Part shown: piece after piece, positions 8,884 through 15,037 of the stretch
Numbering within the stretch: the stretch's first letter is position 1
How the letters are laid out: every line of letters begins with the position of its first letter
IMG/VR virus record: IMGVR_UViG_3300021225_000284
Span: 1-46,900 of that record
Direction: 5' to 3' (one strand)
Length of the DNA: 46,900 nt
Origin: a virus
Notes under the pieces: generated by a model
Seen by the model: the letters and a program-made list of their open reading frames with translations, nothing else
What the model was told of the DNA's origin: nothing
Databases searched by the model: none
Program-made: the position numbers and the translations under genes

Positions 8884-9408
8884 ATGCTTAGGAATATTAT
8901 CTACATAAAAACAAACTTTATTCAATTAATGGTGCAACATCCAGACGTGACGACTTTTATGTCAATGCTTTCGTTATTAATTAGCTTCGTTTTCAAGTCG
9001 TGGCAAATAGATATTCTATTGTTTGGACTTATGGTAACGCTAATAATTTTGGACACGTTATTAGGCGTTGCACGAGCCAAAAAAGAAAAGAAGTTTGACA
9101 GAAAAGTATTAACTGAAAAGATTATTGGAAAAGTTGTCGGATATTTATTATTTTTGGTATCTCTTTGGATATTTATAATGATGTTATTTATTATTAACAT
9201 CAAAGACGGCAAGCCTTTTATTGATGACTACTGGTTAAATTTACCAATGATGACTGCATTGCTATTCTTTAGTGCAGTAGAATATTTGAGTATTAGCGAC
9301 AAAATTAAGGACTTGTACGGCATTAAGCTCCCAACAGCGTGGCAAGATAAGATTGAGGATTTTGTAGAAAAGGGAGATATAGATGAGATTAAGAATTTAG
9401 GTAAGTAG
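8884..9408 (+). CDS. Holin (Phage_holin_4-like family)
   Basis: 174 residues with about four hydrophobic segments (near 26-36, 38-58, 85-108 and 122-138). The segment LIILDTLLGVARAKKEKKFDRK followed by EKIIGKVVGYLLF matches the D.LLG...A.......S..l..Kii pattern of the holin_4 (TcdE/BlyA-type) family. The cytosolic tail ends in a charged helix. It is the last gene of the rightward lysis block and is followed by a bidirectional terminator. It would permeabilise the inner membrane and release the leaderless endolysin encoded at 6303. Confidence 0.8.
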   Translation: MLRNIIYIKTNFIQLMVQHPDVTTFMSMLSLLISFVFKSWQIDILLFGLMVTLIILDTLLGVARAKKEKKFDRKVLTEKIIGKVVGYLLFLVSLWIFIMMLFIINIKDGKPFIDDYWLNLPMMTALLFFSAVEYLSISDKIKDLYGIKLPTAWQDKIEDFVEKGDIDEIKNLGK

Positions 9409-9477
9409 TTAAAAATAAAATATTATTTAATAAAATATTATTTAGTTATTTGGTTTTTCATTTGCAAGCAACAAAAA

Positions 9478-9508
9478 AGCACTCCGTTTGAGAGTGCTAT
9501 TTTTTTTT
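9478..9508. terminator. Bidirectional intrinsic terminator between lysis block and minus-strand operon
   Basis: AGCACTC (9478-9484) pairs with GAGTGCT (9492-9498), flanked by six A on the left and a run of T on the right. It can stop both the rightward late transcript and the leftward operon, whose last stop codon lies at 9507. The same GCACTC/GAGTGC stem is reused near 13969 and 16389. Confidence 0.85.
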
Positions 9509-9914
9509 AAATTTTAACATTATTTAACAGTTCACGTAATTTATTTATATATTCTATCTTATTCCATCCTTCAATTTCGCAAACCATTAAGTCAAATAAT
9601 ATTTCTTTTAATATATGTTCTTGAAATTTTAATCTAGCTAAATCATTAACATTTTTAGCAGGAAAAACATATATTTTACTTTTTTCTACCATTTCGTTTA
9701 CTTCAACGAAATGATTAATTTTTGGTATATCGTTTTTTGGTATATTTATATCTTGTTTTATTTCTACTTTTAATAAAGCTCTTTTTTGACCATTTAAAAC
9801 ACTTTTTCCATTTGTAATAAAAATTGTATTTTTAATAGGAGAACCAACTGTTTTATCTATTATCCAACCATTAGGTAATTCATCTAAAATATCCCAATCT
9901 TTATATTTTTTCAT
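9507..9914 (-). CDS. Hypothetical protein, last gene of minus-strand operon
   Basis: 135 residues, no signal peptide or membrane segment, no motif recognised. The sequence starts MKKYKDWDILDELPNGWIID and has a helical C-terminal third (KFQEHILKEILFDL...YINKLRELL). Its start overlaps the end of the exported lysozyme gene by 4 bases (ATGA), so the two are translationally coupled. The pairing suggests a linked function, for example regulation of or tolerance to the lysozyme, but a cytosolic protein could not directly inhibit an exported enzyme. Unknown. Confidence 0.65.
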   Translation of the reverse strand: MKKYKDWDILDELPNGWIIDKTVGSPIKNTIFITNGKSVLNGQKRALLKVEIKQDINIPKNDIPKINHFVEVNEMVEKSKIYVFPAKNVNDLARLKFQEHILKEILFDLMVCEIEGWNKIEYINKLRELLNNVKI

Positions 9915-10531
9915 TTTTCGTATTGATAAGCTTGTTGAGCATCTTTTTTTAATGATTCATAATCTTTCATGTCAAATGTGCCAGCGAGTAGTTTTGATTC
10001 AAATTCCCTGCGGTTTATAAGACCTTTACTAACTACATATTTAACATTTCCTTTTTTATCCTTTACTTGCACCTTATTCCATTTCTTAAAATAAGAAATA
10101 GCTTTTTTTGTATTTCCTGCAACAAGATGCTTTAAGAAATCTGATTTCTTAATAGCAGATAAGCTACCCGTATTATAGTATAATGATACGATAACAGACT
10201 TTTGCATATATGATAATGCAGGGAATGCCTTATTGACTTCATTGTATTTTTTAGTGATTAGATTTTTAAATAGTTCATCTGCATGAGCCTTGCTTTTTAC
10301 GCTTTTTATTCCAGTCGCTTCGGTGTTGAATCCCCAGCCTACTGTTTTCTTTTGAGCTTGACATTTATAAGCGTTTAATGTCAACTTTTCAACACGTTTT
10401 ACCTGCCAACACATTATCTGATACAATTGCGTGCTAGTAAAATTAGTTGTTTTTTTCTTAAATAATTGAGCTTCAGAATAGTTAATGTTTAACAATAAAG
10501 CTGAAAAAATTGTAATTACTATCTTTTTCAT
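9911..10531 (-). CDS. Exported GH24-type lysozyme with signal peptide
   Basis: 206 residues. Residues 1-21 form a Sec signal peptide (MKK, hydrophobic core, cleavage likely after YSEA). The catalytic block is E48-x8-C57-x5-T63 (KRVEKL..., YKC, KKTVGWGF), the same P21-type arrangement as the endolysin at 6303. MQKSVIVSLYYNTGSL and GLINRREFESKLL are typical of exported phage lysozymes. It should reach the periplasm without a holin. It lies on the minus strand in a five-gene operon controlled by the divergent promoter at 11262-11293, separate from the late lysis genes. A 35-codon membrane-peptide gene ends 12 bases upstream. Possible roles: second lysis pathway, wall remodelling at infection, or effects on competing phages. 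Confidence 0.88.
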   Translation of the reverse strand: MKKIVITIFSALLLNINYSEAQLFKKKTTNFTSTQLYQIMCWQVKRVEKLTLNAYKCQAQKKTVGWGFNTEATGIKSVKSKAHADELFKNLITKKYNEVNKAFPALSYMQKSVIVSLYYNTGSLSAIKKSDFLKHLVAGNTKKAISYFKKWNKVQVKDKKGNVKYVVSKGLINRREFESKLLAGTFDMKDYESLKKDAQQAYQYEK

Positions 10532-10543
10532 GTTTATAAATGT

Positions 10544-10651
10544 TTAGTTTTTATGCCTATTTTTTTTATTTGTATATTTGATATGCAAATACAAAGAGTA
10601 GAAGCCTATTATAAATAAATAAGCTTCTATGGTTTTAATAAACTCAATCAT
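10544..10651 (-). CDS. 35-residue single-span membrane peptide
   Basis: ATGATTGAG at 10651 opens a frame encoding MIEFIKTIEAYLFIIGFYSLYL and then HIKYTNKKNRHKN, ending at 10544. It has one hydrophobic helix (about residues 9-23) followed by a basic tail. Its start overlaps the stop of the upstream gene (ATGATTGA), and it ends 12 bases before the exported lysozyme start. The size, topology and position fit a small holin or pinholin-like peptide, though no family match can be claimed. An inverted repeat (TAGAAGC ... GCTTCTA) lies inside it. Confidence 0.5.
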   Translation of the reverse strand: MIEFIKTIEAYLFIIGFYSLYLHIKYTNKKNRHKN

Positions 10652-10895
10652 TTAACTCAAAGCTTATTTCGACATCAATATCAGCAACTTTAAAGCTAAA
10701 AACCTTGAAATTTGAATCTTCATCAATGACTGATTTTATTAATAGCTCCAGGTTATGTTCAACTTGTTTATTTTTTTCTCCTTGCAAACGAATAGCTTTT
10801 TTATAAAGTGCTATTGAATAAAAGATGTCTGACAAATCAATTACATTGAGCAATTTAGCTAAAAAGTTTAGAATTGTTATTTTGGTGCTTTCCAT
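10644..10895 (-). CDS. Hypothetical protein in minus-strand operon
   Basis: 83 residues: a helical N-terminal part (ITILNFLAKLLNVIDLSDIFYSIALYKKAIRL) and a C-terminal beta-like, acidic end (FKVFSFKVADIDVEISFELND). No motif recognised. It is second in the leftward operon, 30 bases after the 101-residue gene, and overlaps the membrane-peptide gene by 8 bases. Probably an early or regulatory small protein; function unknown. Confidence 0.55.
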   Translation of the reverse strand: MESTKITILNFLAKLLNVIDLSDIFYSIALYKKAIRLQGEKNKQVEHNLELLIKSVIDEDSNFKVFSFKVADIDVEISFELND

Positions 10896-10925
10896 TGTAT
10901 TAAAGATTAAAGATTAAAAATATGA

Positions 10926-11231
10926 TTAAATGTTAAAATAAGTTCTGACGATTGGGTACATATTCCAGGTATCAACACGTTTTTCAAACTTTCCTAGTTC
11001 TGAATCTAAGCAAAAGGCAGATTCGTATTTTGTTTCAAGATCCGATATGCCGTAGAAGTCTGGATTGTGTTTTCTCATTATATCTAGCTCCGACAATTGT
11101 TTACCATCTATATTATAATAGATTTGGTTAATTAAGAAGCTTTCATATCGTGAGCGACTTTTTTTAGCACGATATACAGATAATTTAATATCTATAATTG
11201 CTTGTTCGATTGTTTTGTTTTGGTTTTGCAT
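10926..11231 (-). CDS. Hypothetical protein, first gene of minus-strand operon
   Basis: 101 residues, soluble, no known motif. The basic segment YRAKKSRSRYESFL (about residues 19-32) might contact nucleic acid. It is the promoter-proximal gene of the leftward operon, starting 31 bases downstream of the -7 box of the minus-strand promoter. Being first next to a palindromic operator, it is one of two candidates (with the 53-residue gene at 11393) for a regulator of the divergent promoters, but no helix-turn-helix can be made out. Confidence 0.6.
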   Translation of the reverse strand: MQNQNKTIEQAIIDIKLSVYRAKKSRSRYESFLINQIYYNIDGKQLSELDIMRKHNPDFYGISDLETKYESAFCLDSELGKFEKRVDTWNMYPIVRTYFNI

Positions 11232-11261
11232 ATTAGTAATTGTTTAGTTGTTATTACATTG

Positions 11262-11293
11262 CAAAGTAAGTAATTAAATTTTATATCTACAAA
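11262..11293 (-). promoter_or_regulatory. Leftward promoter of divergent pair
   Basis: On the minus strand, TTTG (complement of 11290-11293), 20 bases, then TTACTTTG (complement of 11262-11269). This fits the Bacteroidota -33/-7 form with one mismatch in TAnnTTTG. It drives the operon from 11231 to 9507. Confidence 0.75.
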
Positions 11294-11295
11294 TA

Positions 11296-11318
11296 TTTTA
11301 GTAAAAAAATTACTAAAA
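11296..11318. promoter_or_regulatory. Palindromic operator between divergent promoters
   Basis: TTTTAGTAA (11296-11304) and TTACTAAAA (11310-11318) are perfect 9-base inverted arms around AAAAA. The dyad lies between the two -33 boxes. Flanking ATTAGTAAT (11232-11240) and ATTACTAAT (11342-11350) add half-site-like copies in mirror positions. Likely a binding site for a dimeric regulator. Confidence 0.65.
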
Positions 11319-11336
11319 AAATAATAAATAATTTTA

Positions 11337-11368
11337 TTTGCATTACTAATTATTTTGTATTTACTTTG
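11337..11368 (+). promoter_or_regulatory. Rightward promoter of divergent pair
   Basis: TTTG (11337-11340), 20 bases, TTACTTTG (11361-11368). Boxes and spacing are identical to the leftward promoter. It would start transcription near 11374, just upstream of the ATG at 11393. Confidence 0.75.
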
Positions 11369-11392
11369 CAAAAGAATCAAATAGATAACAAT

Positions 11393-11554
11393 ATGACAAA
11401 GCCAAAAGTTAGTGCAAAAAACCTACTTGCATACCTGCACAAGCAAGGATTAACAGATTATAATATACATAGAATATATAATCATACAGCAGGAAAGATT
11501 TTTGATAAAAATATCGAAAAAGCAATAATCAAACTGAATAAATTAATTAGCTAA
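11393..11554 (+). CDS. Small basic protein, possible regulator
   Basis: 53 residues from the ATG at 11393. An upstream in-frame TTG at 11366 lies inside the promoter -7 box and is rejected. The protein is Lys-rich and mostly helical. LLAYLHKQGLTDYNIHRIYNHTAGKIF could form a short helix-turn-helix, but this is not a confident match. It is the first gene after the rightward promoter, a place often held by a Cro-like regulator. Function unknown. Confidence 0.55.
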   Translation: MTKPKVSAKNLLAYLHKQGLTDYNIHRIYNHTAGKIFDKNIEKAIIKLNKLIS

Positions 11555-11558
11555 AAAA

Positions 11559-11870
11559 ATGGGATTAAAAGTTTTTAAAGAATGTTGCAAAAATTGTCTT
11601 TTATCAGAAGATAGAATTGTAAGCTCAAAACGAGCAAAAGAAATTATCAAAAATTGTGCAGAAAAACAAACTCACTTTATTTGCCACAAAGCAACTATGA
11701 ATGGCGATGAAGTTGTTTGTAAAAAATTCTTTGATAAAATGGGTTATAAAAGTCAAATGGTGAGAATTGCTGAACGACTTAATGCAATAGAGTATATTGA
11801 ACAATCAGACACAAAAAAGTTGACAACTTATAAAGAAATGCAAACACGTATAAAGAATGTAATAAAGTGA
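11559..11870 (+). CDS. Cysteine-rich, probably metal-binding protein
   Basis: 103 residues. Cys9, Cys10, Cys13, Cys33, Cys42-His43 and Cys54 form a CC..C...C...CH...C pattern typical of a small zinc or iron-sulfur site. Small proteins with a HFVCHK-type segment are frequent in Bacteroidota phages. The C-terminal third is a basic helix (KKLTTYKEMQTRIKNVIK). It starts 4 bases after the 53-residue gene, so the two share the rightward promoter. Its stop overlaps a GTG at 11867 that could start the next gene. Function unknown; a nucleic-acid-binding or host-takeover role is possible. Confidence 0.6.
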   Translation: MGLKVFKECCKNCLLSEDRIVSSKRAKEIIKNCAEKQTHFICHKATMNGDEVVCKKFFDKMGYKSQMVRIAERLNAIEYIEQSDTKKLTTYKEMQTRIKNVIK

Positions 11871-11884
11871 AAATAATACAAAAT

Positions 11885-12256
11885 ATGAATAGAAATAATA
11901 AACTTGAATTTAGTATGCTATACAGATTTTTAGGAATATTATATTGTGTATTCTGTTTTACTTCTTGTAATAAACTTAAAGAAGGTATTATAATAGAAAA
12001 GTGGTATGAACCTACACGTAAATATGTTTCAGTTATGCCTATATCAACAGGCAAAACTATAATTATGATACCTTATATAATTACTGATTATGAAGATTGG
12101 TGTATAAAAATAAAAGGCAAATATAAAAACGAAGAAAGAATTGAAACAATTTATGTCAGCCAAAAACTATATGAAAATTTAAAAATTGGTAGCAATTTGA
12201 AATTAAATAATGATTATTATATGTTAGATAATAATAATAGTGAAGTACCTAAATAA
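11885..12256 (+). CDS. Predicted phage lipoprotein
   Basis: 123 residues from ATG 11885. A GTG at 11867, overlapping the previous stop, and an ATG at 11915 are alternative starts; the last gives the most compact signal peptide. The hydrophobic stretch LYRFLGILYCVFCFTSC ends in a lipobox-like cysteine followed by NKL. The exported part includes KWYEPTRKYVSVMPISTGKT, YEDWCIKIKG and IYVSQKLYENLKIGSNL, a pattern seen in small lipoproteins of Bacteroidota phages. Likely anchored in the periplasm or outer membrane; superinfection exclusion is a possible role by analogy with other phage lipoproteins, not shown here. Confidence 0.65.
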   Translation: MNRNNKLEFSMLYRFLGILYCVFCFTSCNKLKEGIIIEKWYEPTRKYVSVMPISTGKTIIMIPYIITDYEDWCIKIKGKYKNEERIETIYVSQKLYENLKIGSNLKLNNDYYMLDNNNSEVPK

Positions 12257-12311
12257 ATACAGTATATAATATTTTAACAAAACTTATTTCTTAATTAAAA
12301 CAATTACAATT

Positions 12312-12611
12312 ATGAAAAGCATGAAAAGTACGCAAGAAGTAGAGGTAATCTGGAATGAAGCACTTTTATACATAGGTGCATGGTCTATTACAGACATTTT
12401 AAAAGAGTGTGAATGGAGTTTCGATGAAGATTCACAATTATTCACTATCGAGTACGTAAACGACATTGATTTTACACGAAGCGACATTGATGGAGAAAAT
12501 GAAACTTCATTTTATAGAAATGATACTTACAATTTCAATAACTACACAGAAGAAAGTTTCATTGAATTTTTGACTGATGTAGCAGAAAAAGATGCAAGAT
12601 TTAATATTTAA
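12312..12611 (+). CDS. Acidic hypothetical protein
   Basis: 99 residues, strongly acidic (many Asp/Glu, e.g. ECEWSFDEDSQLF, DFTRSDIDGENE), no membrane segment. The first six codons read MKSMKS, so ATG 12321 is an alternative start. The protein has no recognised motif. Very acidic small early phage proteins sometimes mimic DNA or inhibit host nucleases, but nothing specific supports that here. Confidence 0.6.
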   Translation: MKSMKSTQEVEVIWNEALLYIGAWSITDILKECEWSFDEDSQLFTIEYVNDIDFTRSDIDGENETSFYRNDTYNFNNYTEESFIEFLTDVAEKDARFNI

Positions 12612-12616
12612 AAAAC

Positions 12617-12634
12617 GGAGGTAGCAATACCTCC
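12617..12634 (+). promoter_or_regulatory. GNRA-capped hairpin in thyX leader
   Basis: GGAGGTA (12617-12623), GCAA loop, TACCTCC (12628-12634): a perfect 7-bp stem with a GNRA tetraloop, ending 16 bases before the thyX start. No U-run follows, so it is not a terminator. It may stabilise or gate the leader. The left arm contains a perfect GGAGGT sequestered in the stem. Confidence 0.6.
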
Positions 12635-12650
12635 ACAAACCAATAAAAAA

Positions 12651-13286
12651 ATGAAAGTAGAATTATTGTCAATAATGGGAAATGATGCAATGGTAGTAGA
12701 TGTTGCTAGGGTGTCATATCAGAAGGAAGCATCAAACTTTACAGAGGATCAAAATATTAAATTGATTAACTACCTAGCAAAATACGGTCATTGGTCACCT
12801 TTCTCGCATCCGCAACTTCAATTCAGATTAGAAATTCCTATTTACGTTGAAAGGCAATTAGTAAAATCGGAAGCTGGAAGAGTGTATAATAGCATTTCGG
12901 GTAGATACGTTGATTTTTCAGATACTTATACAAAGATTAAGGAATGGAGAAAGCAGTCTAAAAGCAGTAAACAGGGTTCTGATGGGTTGATTGACAAACA
13001 ATTACAAGCAAGTAATATTGAAGAATCTGTAATTGCTACTTGTAAGCATTTTTATAATAAACTAATTGACTTAGGCGTATCTAAGGAACAAGCTAGAACG
13101 GTATTGCCACTAAGTTTAAATACTACAATGATATGGACTGGAAGTCTTTATACATTGATTAGACTATGTCAGCAACGGTTAAAACCAGACGCTCAGGCAG
13201 AAACTAGAGAAGTAGTTCAGCTAATGCTTGACGAGGTTAAAAAGACAGGATTATTTGTTGAATCACTAAAAGCGTATAATTTGTAA
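12651..13286 (+). CDS. thyX: Flavin-dependent thymidylate synthase ThyX
   Basis: 211 residues. ThyX makes dTMP from dUMP using methylene-tetrahydrofolate and FADH2. Recognisable parts are the early LLSIMGNDAMVVDVARVSY, the HWSPFSHPQLQFRLEIP segment, ERQLVKSEAGRVYNSISGRYVD (the signature region), and ARTVLPLSLNTTMIWTGSLYTLIRLCQQRL followed by DAQAETREV. In the signature the usual K/R-H-R/Q is K-S-E and the N-E before the Ser is N-S. SGRYVD, the LPL block and AQ.E.R are intact. The altered signature might change FAD binding, so activity is likely but not certain. It supports thymidine supply for an AT-rich genome. Confidence 0.88.
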   Translation: MKVELLSIMGNDAMVVDVARVSYQKEASNFTEDQNIKLINYLAKYGHWSPFSHPQLQFRLEIPIYVERQLVKSEAGRVYNSISGRYVDFSDTYTKIKEWRKQSKSSKQGSDGLIDKQLQASNIEESVIATCKHFYNKLIDLGVSKEQARTVLPLSLNTTMIWTGSLYTLIRLCQQRLKPDAQAETREVVQLMLDEVKKTGLFVESLKAYNL

Positions 13287-13303
13287 ACTAAATAACTAAT
13301 CAA

Positions 13304-13693
13304 ATGACTAACCAAGAAAGAATCAAAAAAAGCGTTGATGATAGCTTTATATTCATCACTACTGCACAGTTTTTACTTGATTTCGCAGAAGAAAATATCG
13401 TGCCTAAACAATGGGCAACTACTAAGCTAAAAAGTAGCTTAAAAACGACTATTTCTCTTATACAAGAACGTATCAATGTATTGTTCGGGTTTAAGGCAGA
13501 TAAAAAAGCCTTGGCACAACATTTTAACGCTTCAATAATTATGGAAAACAATATGAAGCTGGTTTTATATTTAGCAACTTTAGAAAAAGAAAAAGCTAAA
13601 GAATTTGAAAACGACTATATGGAGTTATTAAAAAAGTATGGAGCAGATAAGTTGGAGTATAGAGATTTAGATTCAACTGGAATTGATAAGTAA
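13304..13693 (+). CDS. Hypothetical helical protein
   Basis: 129 residues, nearly all predicted helix, no motif recognised. It starts 17 bases after thyX and is probably co-transcribed with it. The C-terminal part is rich in charged residues (KEKAKEFENDYMELLKKYGADKLEYRDLD). No membrane segment or cysteine cluster is seen. It is the last gene before the long non-coding, RNA-rich stretch. Confidence 0.55.
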   Translation: MTNQERIKKSVDDSFIFITTAQFLLDFAEENIVPKQWATTKLKSSLKTTISLIQERINVLFGFKADKKALAQHFNASIIMENNMKLVLYLATLEKEKAKEFENDYMELLKKYGADKLEYRDLDSTGIDK

Positions 13694-13709
13694 AAAAACA
13701 AAATAGTTC

Positions 13710-13740
13710 TTGCAAATAATTTAGTAGCAAACTAACTTTG
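13710..13740 (+). promoter_or_regulatory. Promoter of the 13746-13992 RNA
   Basis: TTG (13710-13712), 20 bases, TAACTTTG (13733-13740): a full match to the Bacteroidota promoter form. No open frame follows; the transcript would start near 13746, just before the first RNA helix. Confidence 0.8.
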
Positions 13741-13745
13741 TACAG

Positions 13746-13992
13746 TTAAGTCTGCAATGCACAGGAATTGAAACATACAGGTAAATTGTTAATTATTAAT
13801 CGTACCACCGCATTGCAGACAAATATTTACTACGTGGTGGAAATAGTTAGACACACCGAATAAATAAGAGGGGAATAGGCTAAACGTTAATCCTATTCAT
13901 GCTTGGGCAGGTCAAGCCGTAGTAGCAACAAAAAGCCTCCTTTAGATTTGTTTTGGTTACTGATAAAGGCACTCCAATTGTGAGTGCTTTTT
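13746..13992 (+). ncRNA. Structured, pseudoknotted non-coding RNA of about 247 nt
   Basis: A gene-free stretch with its own promoter and terminator. Hand-found helices: 13750-13760 with 13810-13820 (11 bp, perfect). CCACC 13805-13809, in the loop of that helix, pairs with GGTGG 13836-13840, making an H-type pseudoknot. TACTACG 13828-13834 pairs with CGTAGTA 13918-13924 and encloses hairpins GAATAGG/CCTATTC (13873-13879, 13892-13898) and GCTTG/CAAGC (13901-13905, 13913-13917). CCTTTA 13939-13944 pairs with TAAAGG 13964-13969. The RNA ends in an intrinsic terminator. It does not have the form of tRNA, tmRNA or 6S RNA. Function unknown. Confidence 0.75.
13969..13992 (+). terminator. Terminator of the structured RNA
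   Basis: GCACTC (13969-13974), 7-base loop, GAGTGC (13982-13987), then five T. It has the same stem sequence as the terminators near 9478 and 16389. Confidence 0.85.
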
Positions 13993-14058
13993 ATTACAAA
14001 ACAATATTAAAATATAAAAAGTTAGAGTAGCATAGGTTGAATGATTAATTAATAAAAG

Positions 14059-14084
14059 ACAGTCTAAATTAGGCTGTTTTTTTT
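14059..14084 (+). terminator. Intrinsic terminator
   Basis: ACAGTCT (14059-14065), AAATT loop, AGGCTGT (14071-14077) with one G-U pair, then seven T. It is probably a backup for the RNA gene upstream; no open frame lies between the two terminators. Confidence 0.75.
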
Positions 14085-14094
14085 GTTTATAGGC

Positions 14095-14177
14095 ACAAAA
14101 AAAGGCATAGACTATAAAATCAATGCCTTTGCCATTCTCTACACTAAAACGTCAATTTTGTGAATAAAAAATGTTAA
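14095..14177 (-). ncRNA. Short minus-strand RNA (about 83 nt)
   Basis: A minus-strand promoter (14183-14211) is followed after about 85 bases by a minus-strand terminator hairpin: AAAGGCAT (complement of 14123-14130), a 14-base loop, ATGCCTTT (complement of 14101-14108) and more T. No meaningful open frame fits inside. It converges on the 13746 RNA and ends just beyond the 14059-14084 terminator. Boundaries are inferred from promoter and terminator only. Confidence 0.55.
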
Positions 14178-14182
14178 TTGCA

Positions 14183-14211
14183 CAAATGTAGTAAAAAGTA
14201 ATCAATACAAA
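14183..14211 (-). promoter_or_regulatory. Promoter of short minus-strand RNA
   Basis: On the minus strand TTTG (complement of 14208-14211), 17 bases, then TACATTTG (complement of 14183-14190), a full TAnnTTTG match. Confidence 0.65.
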
Positions 14212-14233
14212 ATAAAATATTTTCAAATAATTA

Positions 14234-14263
14234 TTTGCTATTACGAATTATTTAGTAATTTTA
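14234..14263 (+). promoter_or_regulatory. Probable promoter of the 14288-16283 small-gene operon
   Basis: TTTG (14234-14237), 18 bases, TAATTTTA (14256-14263), one mismatch from TAnnTTTG. TTTAGTAA (14251-14258) overlaps it and matches one arm of the operator dyad at 11296-11318. Confidence 0.5.
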
Positions 14264-14287
14264 CATAAAATTTAAACTAATACAATT

Positions 14288-14482
14288 ATGACAGAACAAC
14301 AATTCCAAACCAAAGTAATTAATCATAGACGAAAGATTGACTACTACGATAATCTAATTGATAATGAGAAAGACCACGACAACAGAATAGTTTTGTATGA
14401 TAAATTTGTAGCAAGCCTATTATCATTATCAAGACTAGAAAATAGATATAAAAAACAACAATTAAACAATAAAACAAAATGA
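14288..14482 (+). CDS. Small hypothetical protein
   Basis: 64 residues, helical and highly charged (HRRKIDYYDNLIDNEKDHDN...SLLSLSRLENRYKKQQ). It is the first gene of an operon of seven small genes and overlaps the next one by 4 bases (ATGA). No motif recognised. A small coiled-coil protein is plausible. Confidence 0.55.
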   Translation: MTEQQFQTKVINHRRKIDYYDNLIDNEKDHDNRIVLYDKFVASLLSLSRLENRYKKQQLNNKTK

Positions 14483-14664
14483 AAAAACGAATAAATATAA
14501 TTTTAGAATCAATTATGATATTTTTTATATTTTATCTAGTTGGATGCTTTATAGAAGTATCATTTGACATAAATAAATGGGATATAGTTACAAGGTTTTT
14601 TATAGCTATATCTAGTCTAGCCATATCTAGTCTTACCTATGCACTTAAAAATGATTCAATTTAA
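14479..14664 (+). CDS. Small membrane protein with two spans
   Basis: 61 residues with hydrophobic segments at about 10-26 (ESIMIFFIFYLVGCFIEV) and 36-53 (VTRFFIAISSLAISSLTYAL). Coupled to the upstream gene by an ATGA overlap. Its final codons and the following gap (14657-14683) are repeated exactly at the end of the next gene (15017-15043), so the 3' end may have been formed by recombination. Function unknown. Confidence 0.55.
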   Translation: MKKRINIILESIMIFFIFYLVGCFIEVSFDINKWDIVTRFFIAISSLAISSLTYALKNDSI

Positions 14665-14683
14665 AAACAAATAAGATATGAAA
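14657..14683 (+). repeat. 27-bp gene-junction repeat, copy 1 (copy 2 at 15017-15043)
   Basis: 27 bases spanning the stop codon, the A-rich ribosome region and the ATGAAA start of the next gene are identical at 14657-14683 and 15017-15043. Each copy sits at the junction of two genes. Confidence 0.9.
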
Positions 14684-15034
14684 AATCAAGAAACTAACCA
14701 AGAATGCAACCACGAAATAGTTGTAAAATTCGGTATAGCAGAATGTCAAAACTGTGGAATGGAAGAAAGTGAAATTATTTCTTTAAAGAAAAAAGAAACA
14801 CTTGAAAAATTTATTCAAAGACAATTGTCATTAGGTAAATATCAAGACCAAGAAAGTGCTATATATCACTCAATAGAGTTAACTGCATCTTGGATGCAAA
14901 AAAGAATGTATTCAGAAGAAGAAGTTATTTATATTTTTAAAAAATGGGAAGAATTTAACATTATTCAAGATTCTTTCGATAGTCAAGATGATTTGACATT
15001 TATAGAATGGTTTAAACAATTTAAAAACAAATAA
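14678..15034 (+). CDS. Small protein with zinc-ribbon-like N-terminus
   Basis: 118 residues. C10-x-H12 and C23-x2-C26 (ECNHE ... ECQNCG) form a short zinc-ribbon-like site. Later parts KKETLEKFIQRQL and SWMQKRMYSEEEVIYIF...FIEWFKQFKNK recur in the genes at 15273 and 15536, so the three are related modules. This W...RMYSEEE...EW.KQ. arrangement is common in small proteins of Bacteroidota phages. The function is not known. Confidence 0.6.
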   Translation: MKNQETNQECNHEIVVKFGIAECQNCGMEESEIISLKKKETLEKFIQRQLSLGKYQDQESAIYHSIELTASWMQKRMYSEEEVIYIFKKWEEFNIIQDSFDSQDDLTFIEWFKQFKNK

Positions 15035-15037
15035 GAT

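Noticed and set aside
11366-11392. TTG start for the 53-residue protein
   Set aside because: The TTG is part of the promoter -7 box and upstream of the expected transcription start.
13746-13992. tmRNA or tRNA in the structured RNA region
   Set aside because: No tRNA-like acceptor/T-arm and no tag-coding frame; the helices do not fit either model.
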